In this document: positions 1 to 7,961 of the stretch, piece by piece
Numbering within the stretch: the stretch's first letter is position 1
Layout: each line of letters opens with the position of its first letter
IMG/VR virus record: IMGVR_UViG_3300025929_000015
Span: 35,377 to 99,376 of that record
DNA length: 64,000 nt
Source of the DNA: a virus
Direction: 5' to 3' (one strand)
Position numbers and translations under genes: made by a program
Notes under the pieces: generated by a model
What the model was told of the DNA's origin: nothing
The model's database searches: none
Seen by the model: the letters and a program-made list of their open reading frames with translations, nothing else

Positions 1-2
1 AC

Positions 3-587
3 AGCTTCGCCGTCGGCATGTCGGCTACGCACCAGATCAGTCACACGAAGGGCGGGGTGCTGTCGGCGCAGGGCCTGTGGTTCGAGGGCAGTACCAACTG
101 GTCGGCGTCGGGAGAGGGTACCGGCATCAAGCTCGACCCAAGGGCCGTTCCGGCGCCTGGTTTCCGGTCTCAGAACAATACACTGCTGGTCAGCGCTAAC
201 GCGGTCAACCTGATCCAGTTTTCCGACCGACTTGACGTGGAGCACTTGATCGCGATTCAGCAGCAGGCGGCGAGGGCGGCGAAAGAGGTCGCGGCGGCTA
301 AGTTACCGGCTACGATAGCACCACCGTGGTGCTATCGTAGTGTAATGAGTGACGACGAAACGCGCATGACGCTCCGATTGCCTGCCCGCATGCGTGAGCA
401 GCTAGGGGCAACTGCTTCACAGAATCGCCGTAGTGTCCACGCTCAGGTGCTCATCTACATCGAGCTGGGCCTGGCTATCGGCGACACCCGCGTTGAGCTG
501 GAGCTGGCGGCATTGCACAATCCCGCGATCCGGGCAGCGGTGAAAGAAGCGAAGTCAGGCGGGGGAGCCGGTCCCCGCCCGCGATGA
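3..587 (+). CDS. Phospholipase D-like nuclease C-terminus (5' partial), open into an RHH domain
   Basis: The frame is open to the left edge. It shows the second half of a PLD fold: an HxK element (HTKG) followed by GSTNWS and then a QNNTLLV strand, as in the HKD motif of PLD-family nucleases and phosphodiesterases. The same frame continues without a stop through a 31-nt palindrome into a ribbon-helix-helix domain. Either this is a PLD-RHH fusion or, more likely, the PLD gene has lost its stop codon and a separate RHH gene starts at 345. The N-terminal HKD half lies outside the window. Confidence 0.6.
   Translation, partial: SFAVGMSATHQISHTKGGVLSAQGLWFEGSTNWSASGEGTGIKLDPRAVPAPGFRSQNNTLLVSANAVNLIQFSDRLDVEHLIAIQQQAARAAKEVAAAKLPATIAPPWCYRSVMSDDETRMTLRLPARMREQLGATASQNRRSVHAQVLIYIELGLAIGDTRVELELAALHNPAIRAAVKEAKSGGGAGPRPR
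310..340. promoter_or_regulatory. 14-bp perfect inverted repeat, likely operator
   Basis: Two perfect 14-nt arms (310-323 and 327-340) flank a 3-nt centre and end 4 nt before the ATG of the ribbon-helix-helix gene. RHH repressors commonly bind palindromes at their own promoter, so autoregulation is inferred. The element lies inside a reading frame that is open on both sides, which argues that this part of the frame is not really translated. Confidence 0.55.
345..587 (+). CDS. Ribbon-helix-helix (Arc/CopG-like) DNA-binding protein
   Basis: 80 aa from the ATG at 345. An Arc-like strand (TRMTLRLPARMREQL) is followed by two helices with an RRSVHAQV element, the usual RHH layout for a small dimeric repressor. 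The C-terminus is Ala/Gly-rich. Its stop overlaps the ATG of the HNH gene (ATGA at 584), so the two are translationally coupled. The palindrome at 310-340 is the obvious binding site. Confidence 0.7.
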   Translation: MSDDETRMTLRLPARMREQLGATASQNRRSVHAQVLIYIELGLAIGDTRVELELAALHNPAIRAAVKEAKSGGGAGPRPR

Positions 588-1075
588 GCACGCCGGAAGC
601 TCGCAGGAGAGCCCAGCAAGCGTTCCACGCGCGGAACCCAGGGTACCGGGCTGCACTGATGAAGAGGTACCGGGAGCGTAATCCTGAGAAGGCGCGCGAA
701 TCTACCGCAAAGTATGCAGCCAAGCCGGAAGTGAAGGCGGCCAAAGCGATCCGGATGAAGGCGTGGCGTGGAGCCAATCCTGAACGATCACGCCAGTACG
801 TGCGGGATTATCAGCGACGCCGCCGGTCGACGGTGGTGGGTGACATCCGTGAAATCGAAGCATGGATGCGGGTACTCGAATGCGATCCCTGCGTGTACTG
901 CGGCGGCCCTGGCGGCGAGATTGATCACATCGTGGCCCTGGCCAGAGGCGGGAATCATTCTGTGGACAACCTGACGGGTGCGTGTAAGTCGTGTAATAGC
1001 AGTAAGCAGACGGCAGGACTCCTGCGCTTTATGCTCCGGCAGGCCCAGAATAATAAGCCCGCGGCCGCCACGTAA
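584..1075 (+). CDS. HNH endonuclease with Arg/Ala-rich N-terminal region
   Basis: 163 aa. The first ~90 residues are charged (many Arg/Lys, repeated RNPxx and YRERNPE-like segments), typical of the DNA-binding extension of free-standing phage HNH enzymes. The C-terminal nuclease has CVYCGG, then EIDHIVALARGG, then NL..ACKSCN, i.e. the zinc-binding CxxC pairs and the catalytic HNH core. It starts in an ATGA overlap with the RHH gene. It is probably a homing-type or packaging-associated nuclease; the sequence does not separate these roles. Confidence 0.88.
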   Translation: MSTPEARRRAQQAFHARNPGYRAALMKRYRERNPEKARESTAKYAAKPEVKAAKAIRMKAWRGANPERSRQYVRDYQRRRRSTVVGDIREIEAWMRVLECDPCVYCGGPGGEIDHIVALARGGNHSVDNLTGACKSCNSSKQTAGLLRFMLRQAQNNKPAAAT

Positions 1076-1128
1076 CGGCTGACTCCGCGCGCACCCGCGC
1101 GCACTTCCGCACCATCTCTGGAGGCCCC

Positions 1129-2028
1129 GTGCCCACGTTCACCGTCGACTACGAGCGGATCCCCGAGCTGCCCGGCGCGGGCCGGCTCGGCCGCCACTAC
1201 CACCGCGACTCGCGCGCCGCCGCCTACCGGCACCGGCGTACCGCCCGGTCCGTCGCCGACGTCGCGTGGTTCCGGCACACGCCGGTCCTGGATCAGGGCC
1301 AGCTCGGCAGCTGCACCGGAAATGCGGAGACGGGGGCGCTGGGCTGCGACCCGCTGTTCGGCGCGCTGCCCGCCGGGTACCCGGCGCTGGACGAGGCGCT
1401 GGCGGTCAGCATCTACTCCGACGCGGAGAAGATCGACGGCGGGGCCGGCTACCCGCCCGAGGACCAGGGGTCGTCTGGCCAGTCAGTGTGCAAGGTGGCG
1501 CAGAACCGGGGGCTGATCTCCGGCTACACCTGGTGCCAGGACCTGGCCGACATGCTGGACGCGCTGCAGGCGGGCCCGGTGATCATCGGCATCAACTGGT
1601 ATACCAGCTTCGACTCCCCGGACAGCGCCGGGATCGTCCAGCTGCCGCCCGGCGCGACCGTCCGCGGCGGCCACGAGGTCCTGGTCCGGCAGCTGGACAC
1701 GGCCGGGAAGCTGATCTGGTGCGACAACTCGTGGGGGCCGTCGTTCGGGCTGGCGGGCCGGTTCGCGCTGCCGTACGCGGTGATGACCCGGCTGTTCGCC
1801 GAGCAGGGCGACTGCGCGGCCCCCCAGCCCGCCTCCGCCCCGGCCCCCGTCCCCGTCCCGGTGCCCGTCCCGGTGCCGGTTCCGGTACCGGGCCCGCACA
1901 TCGACGACGCGGACCGGGCGCTCGCCGGGGCGATCCCCGCCGGCTGGCTGACCGGGTCGCACACCGGCGGCAACAAGCGCGTCGCCGCCGCGGTCCGCAC
2001 CTGGGAACGGGCCAAGGGGCTCCTGTAA
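1129..2028 (+). CDS. Papain-like (C1-type) cysteine protease with Pro-Val linker
   Basis: 299 aa, GTG start preceded by GGAGG. The catalytic set is visible: Gln56 and Cys62 in DQGQLGSCTGNA, His182 in RGGHEVLV, and Asn200 in CDNSWGPSFG. After the peptidase domain (about 45-225) come a Pro-Val repeat of about 20 residues and a C-terminal ~50-residue basic tail. There is no signal peptide. C1-like proteases occur in actinophages and soil actinomycetes; here it opens a block of wall-active and exported enzymes, so host-surface protein cleavage is an inference. Confidence 0.82.
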   Translation: MPTFTVDYERIPELPGAGRLGRHYHRDSRAAAYRHRRTARSVADVAWFRHTPVLDQGQLGSCTGNAETGALGCDPLFGALPAGYPALDEALAVSIYSDAEKIDGGAGYPPEDQGSSGQSVCKVAQNRGLISGYTWCQDLADMLDALQAGPVIIGINWYTSFDSPDSAGIVQLPPGATVRGGHEVLVRQLDTAGKLIWCDNSWGPSFGLAGRFALPYAVMTRLFAEQGDCAAPQPASAPAPVPVPVPVPVPVPVPGPHIDDADRALAGAIPAGWLTGSHTGGNKRVAAAVRTWERAKGLL

Positions 2029-2112
2029 ATCCGGCCCGCCCCCGGCTGAATCACCGGCCGGGCGGTGGGATTCCTGGTCACGCCGTCACGGTGATGAACT
2101 CGTTACTTTCGC

Positions 2113-2152
2113 CGTGAATCACCGGGCGCGCAAAGAATCGGGGTGATTCACG
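2113..2152. promoter_or_regulatory. Inverted repeat in 184-bp upstream region of the LysM gene
   Basis: Arms of 11 nt (2113-2123 and 2142-2152) are perfect complements; a third half-copy of the same GTGAATCACC-type motif lies near 2050. The 2029-2212 interval holds no gene and is the only sizeable gap in the plus-strand wall-hydrolase block, so it is the likely place for a promoter and operator. No convincing -10/-35 pair was picked out. Confidence 0.4.
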
Positions 2153-2212
2153 CGGCGGGACGCCGATCAGGTCTACTGTCCGTCTGGTACCCAACCAGAC
2201 AAGGACAGCACA

Positions 2213-3142
2213 ATGAGATACACGCGATGGCCGGCCCTGCTGGCTGTCACTACCTCGGGCCTGCTGGCGTCCGCCCTGGCGGTCCCCTCCCCCGCGCACG
2301 CGCAGGTAAACACGCCGGTGACGGTCGCCACTGCGGTCGCGACCGACCCGGGCCTGCTGCCGGTGACGGCAGCGCTTGGTACGCTGACCGCAGCGGAGCC
2401 GGGACGTACCTCCGGCACGGCATCCACCCGGCAGGCCCCGGCTCCGCGGTCCTGGACCGTGCGGCCCGGTCAGACCCTGTCCGCGATCGCCGCCGCCGCG
2501 TACGGGAACGCGCAGCTATGGCCTGCCCTGTGGTGGGTGAACAAGGCGGCGGTGAAGAACCCGGACCTGATCCTGGCGGGCCAGGTGCTGCACCTGTCCG
2601 CGTGGCACCCGCAGGCCGCGTGGCTGTACCGGGCGGGCAAGGCCGCCGACGGCCCGCCCGGTGCGGGCCGCCAGGCGGTCCACCGGGCCATCCGGCGCGC
2701 GGTCCGGACCGGCGACGGCCGGATCTGGGGCGTCACCTACGGGTACCCCAACTACTGCGGCGACGGCGACGGGGACGGCTGGGACGTGTCCTGCGGCCGC
2801 GCCGCCGCCCGGCATGCTGCCGGTGGCGCTGTAGCGCGCCCTGCGCGGCGCGCCGCCGTGACCTATGCCGGGTCCGGGGTCTACTCCTACGGGGCGCTGG
2901 AGGCGCTGTGGATCTCCGCCGGGGGGCCTGCCTGGGCAGCGTCCGCCGCGGCGGCCGTCGCCGAGTGCGAATCCGGCGGGCGGGTTGACGCCCACAACCC
3001 CTCGGGGGCGACCGGGCTGTGGCAGATCCTGGGCTCGGTTGTAGCCGGGAACCTGGACAACCCGTACGTCAACGCGCTCAACGCCGTGGCCAAGTTCAAG
3101 GCCAGCGGTGACTCCTGGGCGCAATGGGTCTGCAAGCCGTGA
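2213..3142 (+). CDS. Exported LysM / lytic transglycosylase-like muralytic protein
   Basis: 309 aa. A Sec signal peptide covers residues 1-30 (ends AHA). A LysM peptidoglycan-binding domain spans about 80-129 (WTVRPGQTLSAIA, then NPDLILAGQVL). A Gly/Asp-rich stretch follows, then an SLT/lysozyme-like domain from about 217 with the catalytic-type Glu in AECESGG (about 253) and GATGLWQI. The role is cleavage of cell-wall glycan strands outside the membrane. It overlaps the next gene, an NlpC/P60 peptidase, so glycan- and peptide-cutting enzymes are co-translated. Confidence 0.88.
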   Translation: MRYTRWPALLAVTTSGLLASALAVPSPAHAQVNTPVTVATAVATDPGLLPVTAALGTLTAAEPGRTSGTASTRQAPAPRSWTVRPGQTLSAIAAAAYGNAQLWPALWWVNKAAVKNPDLILAGQVLHLSAWHPQAAWLYRAGKAADGPPGAGRQAVHRAIRRAVRTGDGRIWGVTYGYPNYCGDGDGDGWDVSCGRAAARHAAGGAVARPARRAAVTYAGSGVYSYGALEALWISAGGPAWAASAAAAVAECESGGRVDAHNPSGATGLWQILGSVVAGNLDNPYVNALNAVAKFKASGDSWAQWVCKP

Positions 3143-3591
3143 GGGCCCGCGTGCTGCCCGTGCTGGGCGTGCTGGCGTGCTTCGTGATCGCGCTGCTCGC
3201 CGTCACTGCGCGGCCGGCGGCCGCGTCAGAGTCGCTGGGCAACCGGATGCTGGACTGGGCCGAGGCCCACGCCTACGGGCACTGGTACGGCTGGGGCGGC
3301 ACCGGACCGGCCGTCTTCGACTGCTCGGGACTGGTCTTCGCGGCCGCCCGGGCAGATGGGGTCGCCCTGCCGCGGACCACGTACGGCATGCTGGCCGGCT
3401 CCTCTCACCTGTACCGCATCCCCCTGTCGCAGGCGCGGCGGGGGGATCTCCTTTTTTACGGGTCCGGCCACGTCGAGTTCGACACCGCCTGGTACCACAC
3501 CAGCTTCGGCGCGCACGCCAGCGGCCAGCGGGTGGGGTGGATCCAGTGGTCGTCCGGGTGGGCGCCGACGATGGCGATGCGGCTCCGCTAG
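3124..3591 (+). CDS. Exported NlpC/P60 peptidoglycan endopeptidase
   Basis: 155 aa as an ATG start at 3124; a GTG at 3139 overlapping the previous TGA is an equally good start. A hydrophobic signal segment covers residues 8-34, followed by an NlpC/P60 domain with catalytic Cys67 (FDCSGLV) and His116 (GSGHVEFD). It would cut peptide cross-links of the wall. It follows the LysM/transglycosylase gene with overlap. Confidence 0.87.
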   Translation: MGLQAVRARVLPVLGVLACFVIALLAVTARPAAASESLGNRMLDWAEAHAYGHWYGWGGTGPAVFDCSGLVFAAARADGVALPRTTYGMLAGSSHLYRIPLSQARRGDLLFYGSGHVEFDTAWYHTSFGAHASGQRVGWIQWSSGWAPTMAMRLR

Positions 3592-3604
3592 CGAAAGGAT
3601 CACC

Positions 3605-4879
3605 ATGACCAAGTTCCGCGCCGCGGCGATCATCGCGGCGATCACGCTGCTCGCGCCGGCCGGCGCGGCGGCCATAACGGGCCCCGCCCTGGCGGGCGCC
3701 CCGTACTCGTGCGACACCACGTCCCTGTCCGGGTCGTGCGGACCCTACACGTCCAACCCGGCCGTCCAGCTGGGCACCGCCGAGACGGCTAACGTCGTGC
3801 AGGACGCCTGGAACGCCGGGTACTCCGGCGGCACGATCAACAGCCAGGAGCTGCTGGCCAACAGCACTTCGGACTGGCAGATCAAGGCGAACGTGACTGG
3901 CGACGGGGCCGTCATGACCGGGCCGGAGGCCCAGGTCACCCCGGAGAACTGGACCGGTACCACTAACCTGCCGGTGCCGGTCGCGGACTACAGCTCCATC
4001 GCCAGCAGCTGGGACATCTCGATGCCCAGCCCGGGCGCGAGCGACGACTACGAGGCCGCCTACGACATCTGGCTGGCCGATGCTACCCAGCGGCAGTGGA
4101 CCAATGACCAGGAGATCATGGTCTGGACGGACAACCACGGCCAGCAGCCGGCCGGCACCGACACCGGGAAGACCTGGACGGATGCCTCCACCGGCGCCGT
4201 CTACGAGATCTGGGTCCGCACCGGCACGTCCACGCTCGGACCTGATTCCACCGTGTCGTTCGCGGCGAAGGCCAACAGCGTCACCGGCAGTGTGGACCTG
4301 CTCGCCCTGTTCAGGTTCCTGCAGGCCAACGGCTACTCCACCGGGTCCGTGGGCATCGACCAGGTCAACTTCGGTTTCGAGCTGTGCAACACCAGCGGGC
4401 AGGCCGAGGACTTCACGGTCAATAACTTCACGCTCACCGCGGCCGGTGACGGGCTGAACGGCGCCCCGGGCGGCGGCACCGGCGGAGGTGGCGGAGGTGG
4501 CGGCGGAGGCGGCGGCTCTGCGCAGGCCCCGGTGGTCACCACGGGCGCTGCCAGCGGGGTGACCAGCTCGGCGGCGACGCTGGCCGGGTCGGTCAACCCG
4601 GAGGGCGCGGATACGTCCTACCGGTTCGACTACGGGACCACCAGCTCCTACGGCAGCTCCACCGCAGCCGTCGATGCGGGCAGCGGCACCGCCGCGGTGG
4701 CGGTGTCCGCGAAACTGGCCGGACTGCTCCCGTCCGCCACCTACCACTACCGGCTGGAGGCCACCAGCGCGAACGGGACCAGCGACGGCGCGGACCGGGT
4801 GTTCACCACGGCCCGCAAGCACCGGCACGCGGCCCGGGCCCGGGTGCGCCCGGCGGGTCCGCCGTGGTTCCGCTGGTAA
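3605..4879 (+). CDS. Secreted GH12-type endoglucanase with Gly linker and Fn3-like domain
   Basis: 424 aa, ATG at 3605 after a GAAAGG site. A signal peptide (about 1-31) precedes a GH12 fold: nucleophile-type Glu170 in EIMVW and acid/base-type Glu259 in NFGFELCN, the two signatures of family 12 endoglucanases and xyloglucanases. A glycine run (about 288-302) links to a fibronectin-III-like domain. Secreted cellulases are common in actinomycetes but unexpected in a phage block; it may be cargo or help the particle through host polysaccharide. Confidence 0.84.
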   Translation: MTKFRAAAIIAAITLLAPAGAAAITGPALAGAPYSCDTTSLSGSCGPYTSNPAVQLGTAETANVVQDAWNAGYSGGTINSQELLANSTSDWQIKANVTGDGAVMTGPEAQVTPENWTGTTNLPVPVADYSSIASSWDISMPSPGASDDYEAAYDIWLADATQRQWTNDQEIMVWTDNHGQQPAGTDTGKTWTDASTGAVYEIWVRTGTSTLGPDSTVSFAAKANSVTGSVDLLALFRFLQANGYSTGSVGIDQVNFGFELCNTSGQAEDFTVNNFTLTAAGDGLNGAPGGGTGGGGGGGGGGGGSAQAPVVTTGAASGVTSSAATLAGSVNPEGADTSYRFDYGTTSSYGSSTAAVDAGSGTAAVAVSAKLAGLLPSATYHYRLEATSANGTSDGADRVFTTARKHRHAARARVRPAGPPWFRW

Positions 4880-4947
4880 CCTGGAGCTGACACAATCAGC
4901 GTCCGGTTTGCCGGGCCTGGTGTGACGTTTCAGGTGATGACAGCCAG

Positions 4948-4984
4948 CACAGCCCCGGGCACCCGTCCATTGCCCGGGGCTGTG
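4948..4984 (+). terminator. Hairpin between convergent glucanase genes
   Basis: Perfect 14-bp arms (4948-4961 and 4971-4984) with a 9-nt loop lie between the plus-strand GH12 gene and the converging minus-strand genes. There is no T-tract, so it could act in both directions as a bidirectional, non-canonical terminator. Confidence 0.6.
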
Positions 4985-5048
4985 CCATCCGGGGCCGGCC
5001 GCCGGCACTATGGGCCGGTTCCCCGGCCGTAGCCATTCTGGGCCGGCC

Positions 5049-5222
5049 TCACCGACGGGGCGGGCGGGCTTTCTCCTGGAACTCGACCCGGTCGACGCGA
5101 CGCTGGGGGGCGGGCGACAGCCAGGTCTGCATCGCCACTTCCAGGTCGACCCACTCGCCCTTGACCCCGTCGTCGTAGACGAACCGGACCTCGATCCGGC
5201 TGGCGGGCAGGCTCATGGCCAT
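5049..5222 (-). CDS. Small protein downstream of GH5
   Basis: 57 aa. The ATG at 5222 overlaps the TGA of the GH5 gene (ATGA), so it is co-translated with it. There is a short beta-rich N-terminus (RIEVRFVYDD), a Trp-containing centre and a basic tail. I do not recognise a family. Confidence 0.7.
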   Translation of the reverse strand: MAMSLPASRIEVRFVYDDGVKGEWVDLEVAMQTWLSPAPQRRVDRVEFQEKARPPRR

Positions 5223-6334
5223 CAGATGATGTCCTGGAGCAGCGCGATCATCTCGGCGTTGGTGCCTTTCCAGTCCTGGCCGCACATCAGCCCGAATCCT
5301 TCCCGGTTCCCGTCCGGGGCCTTGAGCACGCCGGTGCCGGGCTCGGTGCCGCGGACCGTCTGGGCGGACAGCGACCACCAGCACCAGCTGACCCCGCGGG
5401 CGCCGGCCCAGGCCAGGAAGTTCGCCATCCAGCCGCTGGTCATCGCCGCGCGGCTGGCCAGGTCCTGGCCGAACTCCCCGACCCAGACCGGCGCGGTCCC
5501 GGACAGCCGCAGGTAGCCGCCCTGGCGGTCCATCTGGTCGAAGTAGGCGGACGTCGCCTGCCCGCCCGGGTGGAACCAGGAGTAGTCGTGCAGGGACGCG
5601 ACCACCCCGGGACCGGTGACCGGGTGCGCGGCCCAGCCGGTCAGGTCGGTGGCGTAGGACAGGCCCTCGCAGAACACCAGGCAGCCGGGGGCGGTGAACC
5701 GGATCCGGTCGGCGGTGGCCTGGTACATCCGCCGGAAGTCGGTGGCGGGGTTGCCGTCTCCCCAGGTCGGGTGCACGGTGACCCCGCCGATCACCGCGCT
5801 GCGCGGCTCGTTGCGCAGGTCGTAGCCGACCCGCGGGTTGGCGCCGAACGCGGCGGCGACCGTGTCCCAGCAGGCGGTGAACACCGCGGCGGGCCAGTTG
5901 TCGTTATGCCACAAGCCGTTGACGTCGGCGTCGCTGCAGCACCAGCCCGGGTAGGACAGGTGGTTGTTGACGATGACGTACAGCCCGGCGGCGGTCATGT
6001 CGGCGACCAGCGCCTGCATCAGCTGCCACGGGGTCAGCCCGGCCAGGTCGGGGTTGGCCGCGACGCGGGCCAGCGGGACCGGGCTGGTGAACGGGGTGCC
6101 GTCGCGGTTGAGCAGGGTGCCGGTGGCGAACGGGAACCGGACGTGATTCATCCCCCAGCTCACGATCCGGCCGATGATCTCACTGCGCGGCAGCTTGTCC
6201 AGGCCCGCGGCGACACGGTTGTCCTGGTGCGCGCCGGGCCAGTTCACTCCGCACAGCCGGTACGGCTGCCCGTCGGCGCCGGTGATGGCGGCGCCGGAGA
6301 CGGCCAGCGGGAACGCGCTCGCGGGGATGATCAT
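5222..6334 (-). CDS. GH5-type endoglucanase (cellulase fold)
   Basis: 370 aa from the ATG at 6334, chosen because GGAGGAGTC precedes it. The TIM-barrel signatures of GH5 are present: VNWPG near the start, the acid/base Glu176 in DLRNEP, His/Tyr in LHDYSW and the nucleophile Glu287 in WVGEFG. No signal peptide is visible, unlike the GH12 protein, so release would need lysis or another route. It ends in an ATGA overlap with a 57-aa gene. This is the second of three glucanase families in the window. Confidence 0.87.
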   Translation of the reverse strand: MIIPASAFPLAVSGAAITGADGQPYRLCGVNWPGAHQDNRVAAGLDKLPRSEIIGRIVSWGMNHVRFPFATGTLLNRDGTPFTSPVPLARVAANPDLAGLTPWQLMQALVADMTAAGLYVIVNNHLSYPGWCCSDADVNGLWHNDNWPAAVFTACWDTVAAAFGANPRVGYDLRNEPRSAVIGGVTVHPTWGDGNPATDFRRMYQATADRIRFTAPGCLVFCEGLSYATDLTGWAAHPVTGPGVVASLHDYSWFHPGGQATSAYFDQMDRQGGYLRLSGTAPVWVGEFGQDLASRAAMTSGWMANFLAWAGARGVSWCWWSLSAQTVRGTEPGTGVLKAPDGNREGFGLMCGQDWKGTNAEMIALLQDII

Positions 6335-6354
6335 GACTCCTCCGTCTGCGCCGC

Positions 6355-6389
6355 CAGCCGCCGGGAGACGCCGCACGGCCCGGCGGCTG
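6355..6389 (-). terminator. Hairpin upstream of GH5
   Basis: 11-bp perfect arms (6355-6365 and 6379-6389) between the stop of the 48-aa zinc-ribbon gene and the GH5 start. It is either a terminator of the upstream gene or a 5'-leader hairpin. Confidence 0.45.
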
Positions 6390-6422
6390 CCGGCTCGCTT
6401 ATCGTATCACGCTGTCCAAGTG

Positions 6423-6569
6423 TCACTGCACGATCCTCGCGCCGCACCGGCGGCACCGCCACACCTCGTAGGTGACCCCGCTCTTGGTCACCGTGCCGAC
6501 TTTGGCCAGCTTCCTGCGCGGGTGCGGGCATTCTTCCTGCGCGGGCGGGGGCTTTTTCTTCTTCGGCAT
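6423..6569 (-). CDS. 48-aa zinc-ribbon mini-protein
   Basis: The frame gives a Lys/Pro-rich start (MPKKKKPPP), then CPHPRRK and a C-terminal CRRC pair, so one metal site is likely. It sits between GH5 and a membrane HTH protein on the same strand. Function unknown; it resembles the many zinc-knuckle mini-proteins of this replicon. Confidence 0.65.
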   Translation of the reverse strand: MPKKKKPPPAQEECPHPRRKLAKVGTVTKSGVTYEVWRCRRCGARIVQ

Positions 6570-6582
6570 CAGCGTTCCTGCG

Positions 6583-7104
6583 CTAGGGGATGCGGACCAA
6601 GGTGGCGGTGCCGCAGCCGCCGCGGACCGGCGCGGTGATCGCGGTGACCGAACCGGTCAGGCTGCTGTACCGCACGCAGATGGTGAAGCTGCGCACCGGG
6701 CCGGGCGGGCCGGTGCGGCCGGGTGCCCCGGCCGGGCCGGGCAGCCCGCGCGCGACCAGCCCGCCGTTCGCGGCGGCCAGCAGGCCCGCGACCGCGCCGG
6801 CCAGCAGCAGTGTCACCACGACCAGCGCGGTCACCGCGACCGTGGCGTAAGAGTTCCGCGGTGGCAGCCGGTAGCGCGGCTCGTCGTCGTCGTCATAGGC
6901 GGCGGGCAGCAGGGCGTGCAGCCCGGACGGGGGAGTGGTGTCCATGGCGACCGTGTTCTCGGCAGGGGGGTCTTTCTTCATCCGGTCCAGGATGCGGACC
7001 ACGGTGGCCTGGCTGGTCTGGACTTCCCCGGCGATCCGCCGGGTGGACCAGCCCAAGCGATGGTAAGACCAGACCAGGCCGTCAATGGGTGTCGGTGATG
7101 TCAC
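6583..7104 (-). CDS. HTH protein with one membrane segment and collagen-like Gly-Pro repeats
   Basis: 173 aa, GTG start at 7104 with GGAGG upstream. An N-terminal helix-turn-helix (about 8-43: WSTRRIAGEVQTSQATVVR) is followed by an acidic linker, a single hydrophobic segment (about 87-111), a short GPAGAPGRTGPPGP collagen-like run and a C-terminal beta-rich domain with one Cys pair. The order resembles a membrane-anchored sensor, with the HTH inside and the Gly-Pro part outside; this is inference. It starts 2 nt after the stop of the XRE regulator. Confidence 0.75.
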   Translation of the reverse strand: MTSPTPIDGLVWSYHRLGWSTRRIAGEVQTSQATVVRILDRMKKDPPAENTVAMDTTPPSGLHALLPAAYDDDDEPRYRLPPRNSYATVAVTALVVVTLLLAGAVAGLLAAANGGLVARGLPGPAGAPGRTGPPGPVRSFTICVRYSSLTGSVTAITAPVRGGCGTATLVRIP

Positions 7105-7106
7105 GT

Positions 7107-7592
7107 TCAGCCTCCGGGCTGATCGTCCCCCGCGAGGCCGGGCGCGCCGCTAGCTCCATGGTGTCCGTCATCGCCTTGGGCGCGCCCGGCCCCGGTATCG
7201 GCGTAGAGGTCCTCCACGCCGATCATGGCCCGGCCGCGCCGGGTCAGCTCCGTATTGAGGGTATCGATGAGGATCCGCAAGGTGGAGATCTTGGGGCGGA
7301 GCCGGTCCCCGTTCTCGATCTTGGCGATGGCGTCGCGGGAGATCCCGACGTGCCGGGGGAGCGCCACGCCCGCGTCGTGCAGCGTGGCGGTCAGCTGGGC
7401 TTCGCTCATCGTGGCGGAGCCGCCGATGTCGTTGGCGGCGGCGAGCTGGCGCAGCTCGGTGAGGCGGGTGAGCGCGGACAGGTCGATGCGCTCGAGCAGG
7501 GCCGCCTCACGCAGCGCCTTCAGCTTGTGCCGGTCGATGGCGATGCCGATGCCGGGCCGCCGGACGGGGGGTGCGGGGGGGGAGCGCTTCAT
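7107..7592 (-). CDS. XRE-family transcriptional regulator
   Basis: 161 aa from the ATG at 7592. The helix-turn-helix lies around residues 75-115 (ATLHDAGVALPRHVGISRDAIAKIENGDR region, with the XRE-typical ISRDAIAKIENG). An N-terminal basic stretch and a Gly/Asp-rich tail flank it. It is divergent from the plus-strand gene at 7695 across a ~100-bp spacer with a good promoter, the arrangement of a phage control region. Repressor identity is inferred. Confidence 0.75.
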   Translation of the reverse strand: MKRSPPAPPVRRPGIGIAIDRHKLKALREAALLERIDLSALTRLTELRQLAAANDIGGSATMSEAQLTATLHDAGVALPRHVGISRDAIAKIENGDRLRPKISTLRILIDTLNTELTRRGRAMIGVEDLYADTGAGRAQGDDGHHGASGAPGLAGDDQPGG

Positions 7593-7640
7593 AGAAGTCC
7601 ATGATACCGAATAGGACGGCATGAGCACCCGCCAGTGCAG

Positions 7641-7670
7641 TTGCCACCGTCTCAGACGCAGTGATACACT
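7641..7670 (+). promoter_or_regulatory. Sigma70-like promoter
   Basis: TTGCCA (7641-7646) and TACACT (7665-7670) with an 18-nt spacer, 25 nt before the start of the plus-strand gene at 7695 and facing away from the XRE regulator. Confidence 0.55.
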
Positions 7671-7694
7671 AAAAGCTCCTCTGTTCCAGGAGGG

Positions 7695-7961
7695 ATGATG
7701 AGCACCCTGACCCTGACCCCCATGCTGAAGTTCCGCGTGCAGGTGGCGCTGCGCCAGAAGCGGATCCGCCGCGCCGACTACACGTCCGCCATGCTCGCCT
7801 TCACCCTGACCGACGGGACCGTGCTGAAACTGACCAGCGAACCCGAGGTCCTCATCGCGCTGCGCTGCCTGACCTCCGCCGCCCACGCGGGCATGACCCC
7901 GTTCGAGGCCCGCGCGGCCGAGCGGTCCGCCACCGCCGAGGCCGGCCCGGCGGCGACATGA
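7695..7961 (+). CDS. Hypothetical protein beside the XRE regulator
   Basis: 88 aa (ATG 7695 or 7698) after AGGAGGG. A basic N-terminal half (QKRIRRADY) leads to a beta-rich centre (FTLTDGTVLKLTSEPEV) and an Ala-rich helix. Its TGA overlaps the next ATG. No family recognised. Confidence 0.75.
   Translation: MMSTLTLTPMLKFRVQVALRQKRIRRADYTSAMLAFTLTDGTVLKLTSEPEVLIALRCLTSAAHAGMTPFEARAAERSATAEAGPAAT

Noticed and set aside
1840-1895. Repeated GTCCCGGTGCC-like units that look like a microsatellite or direct-repeat array
   Set aside because: They encode the Pro-Val linker of the papain-like protease in frame with synonymous variation; a coding repeat explains them.
3203-5008. Long minus-strand open frame opposite the NlpC/P60 and GH12 genes
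   Set aside because: Shadow of high-GC plus-strand genes; composition is Arg/Gly/Ala-rich without any domain, and the plus strand has clear signal peptides and catalytic motifs.
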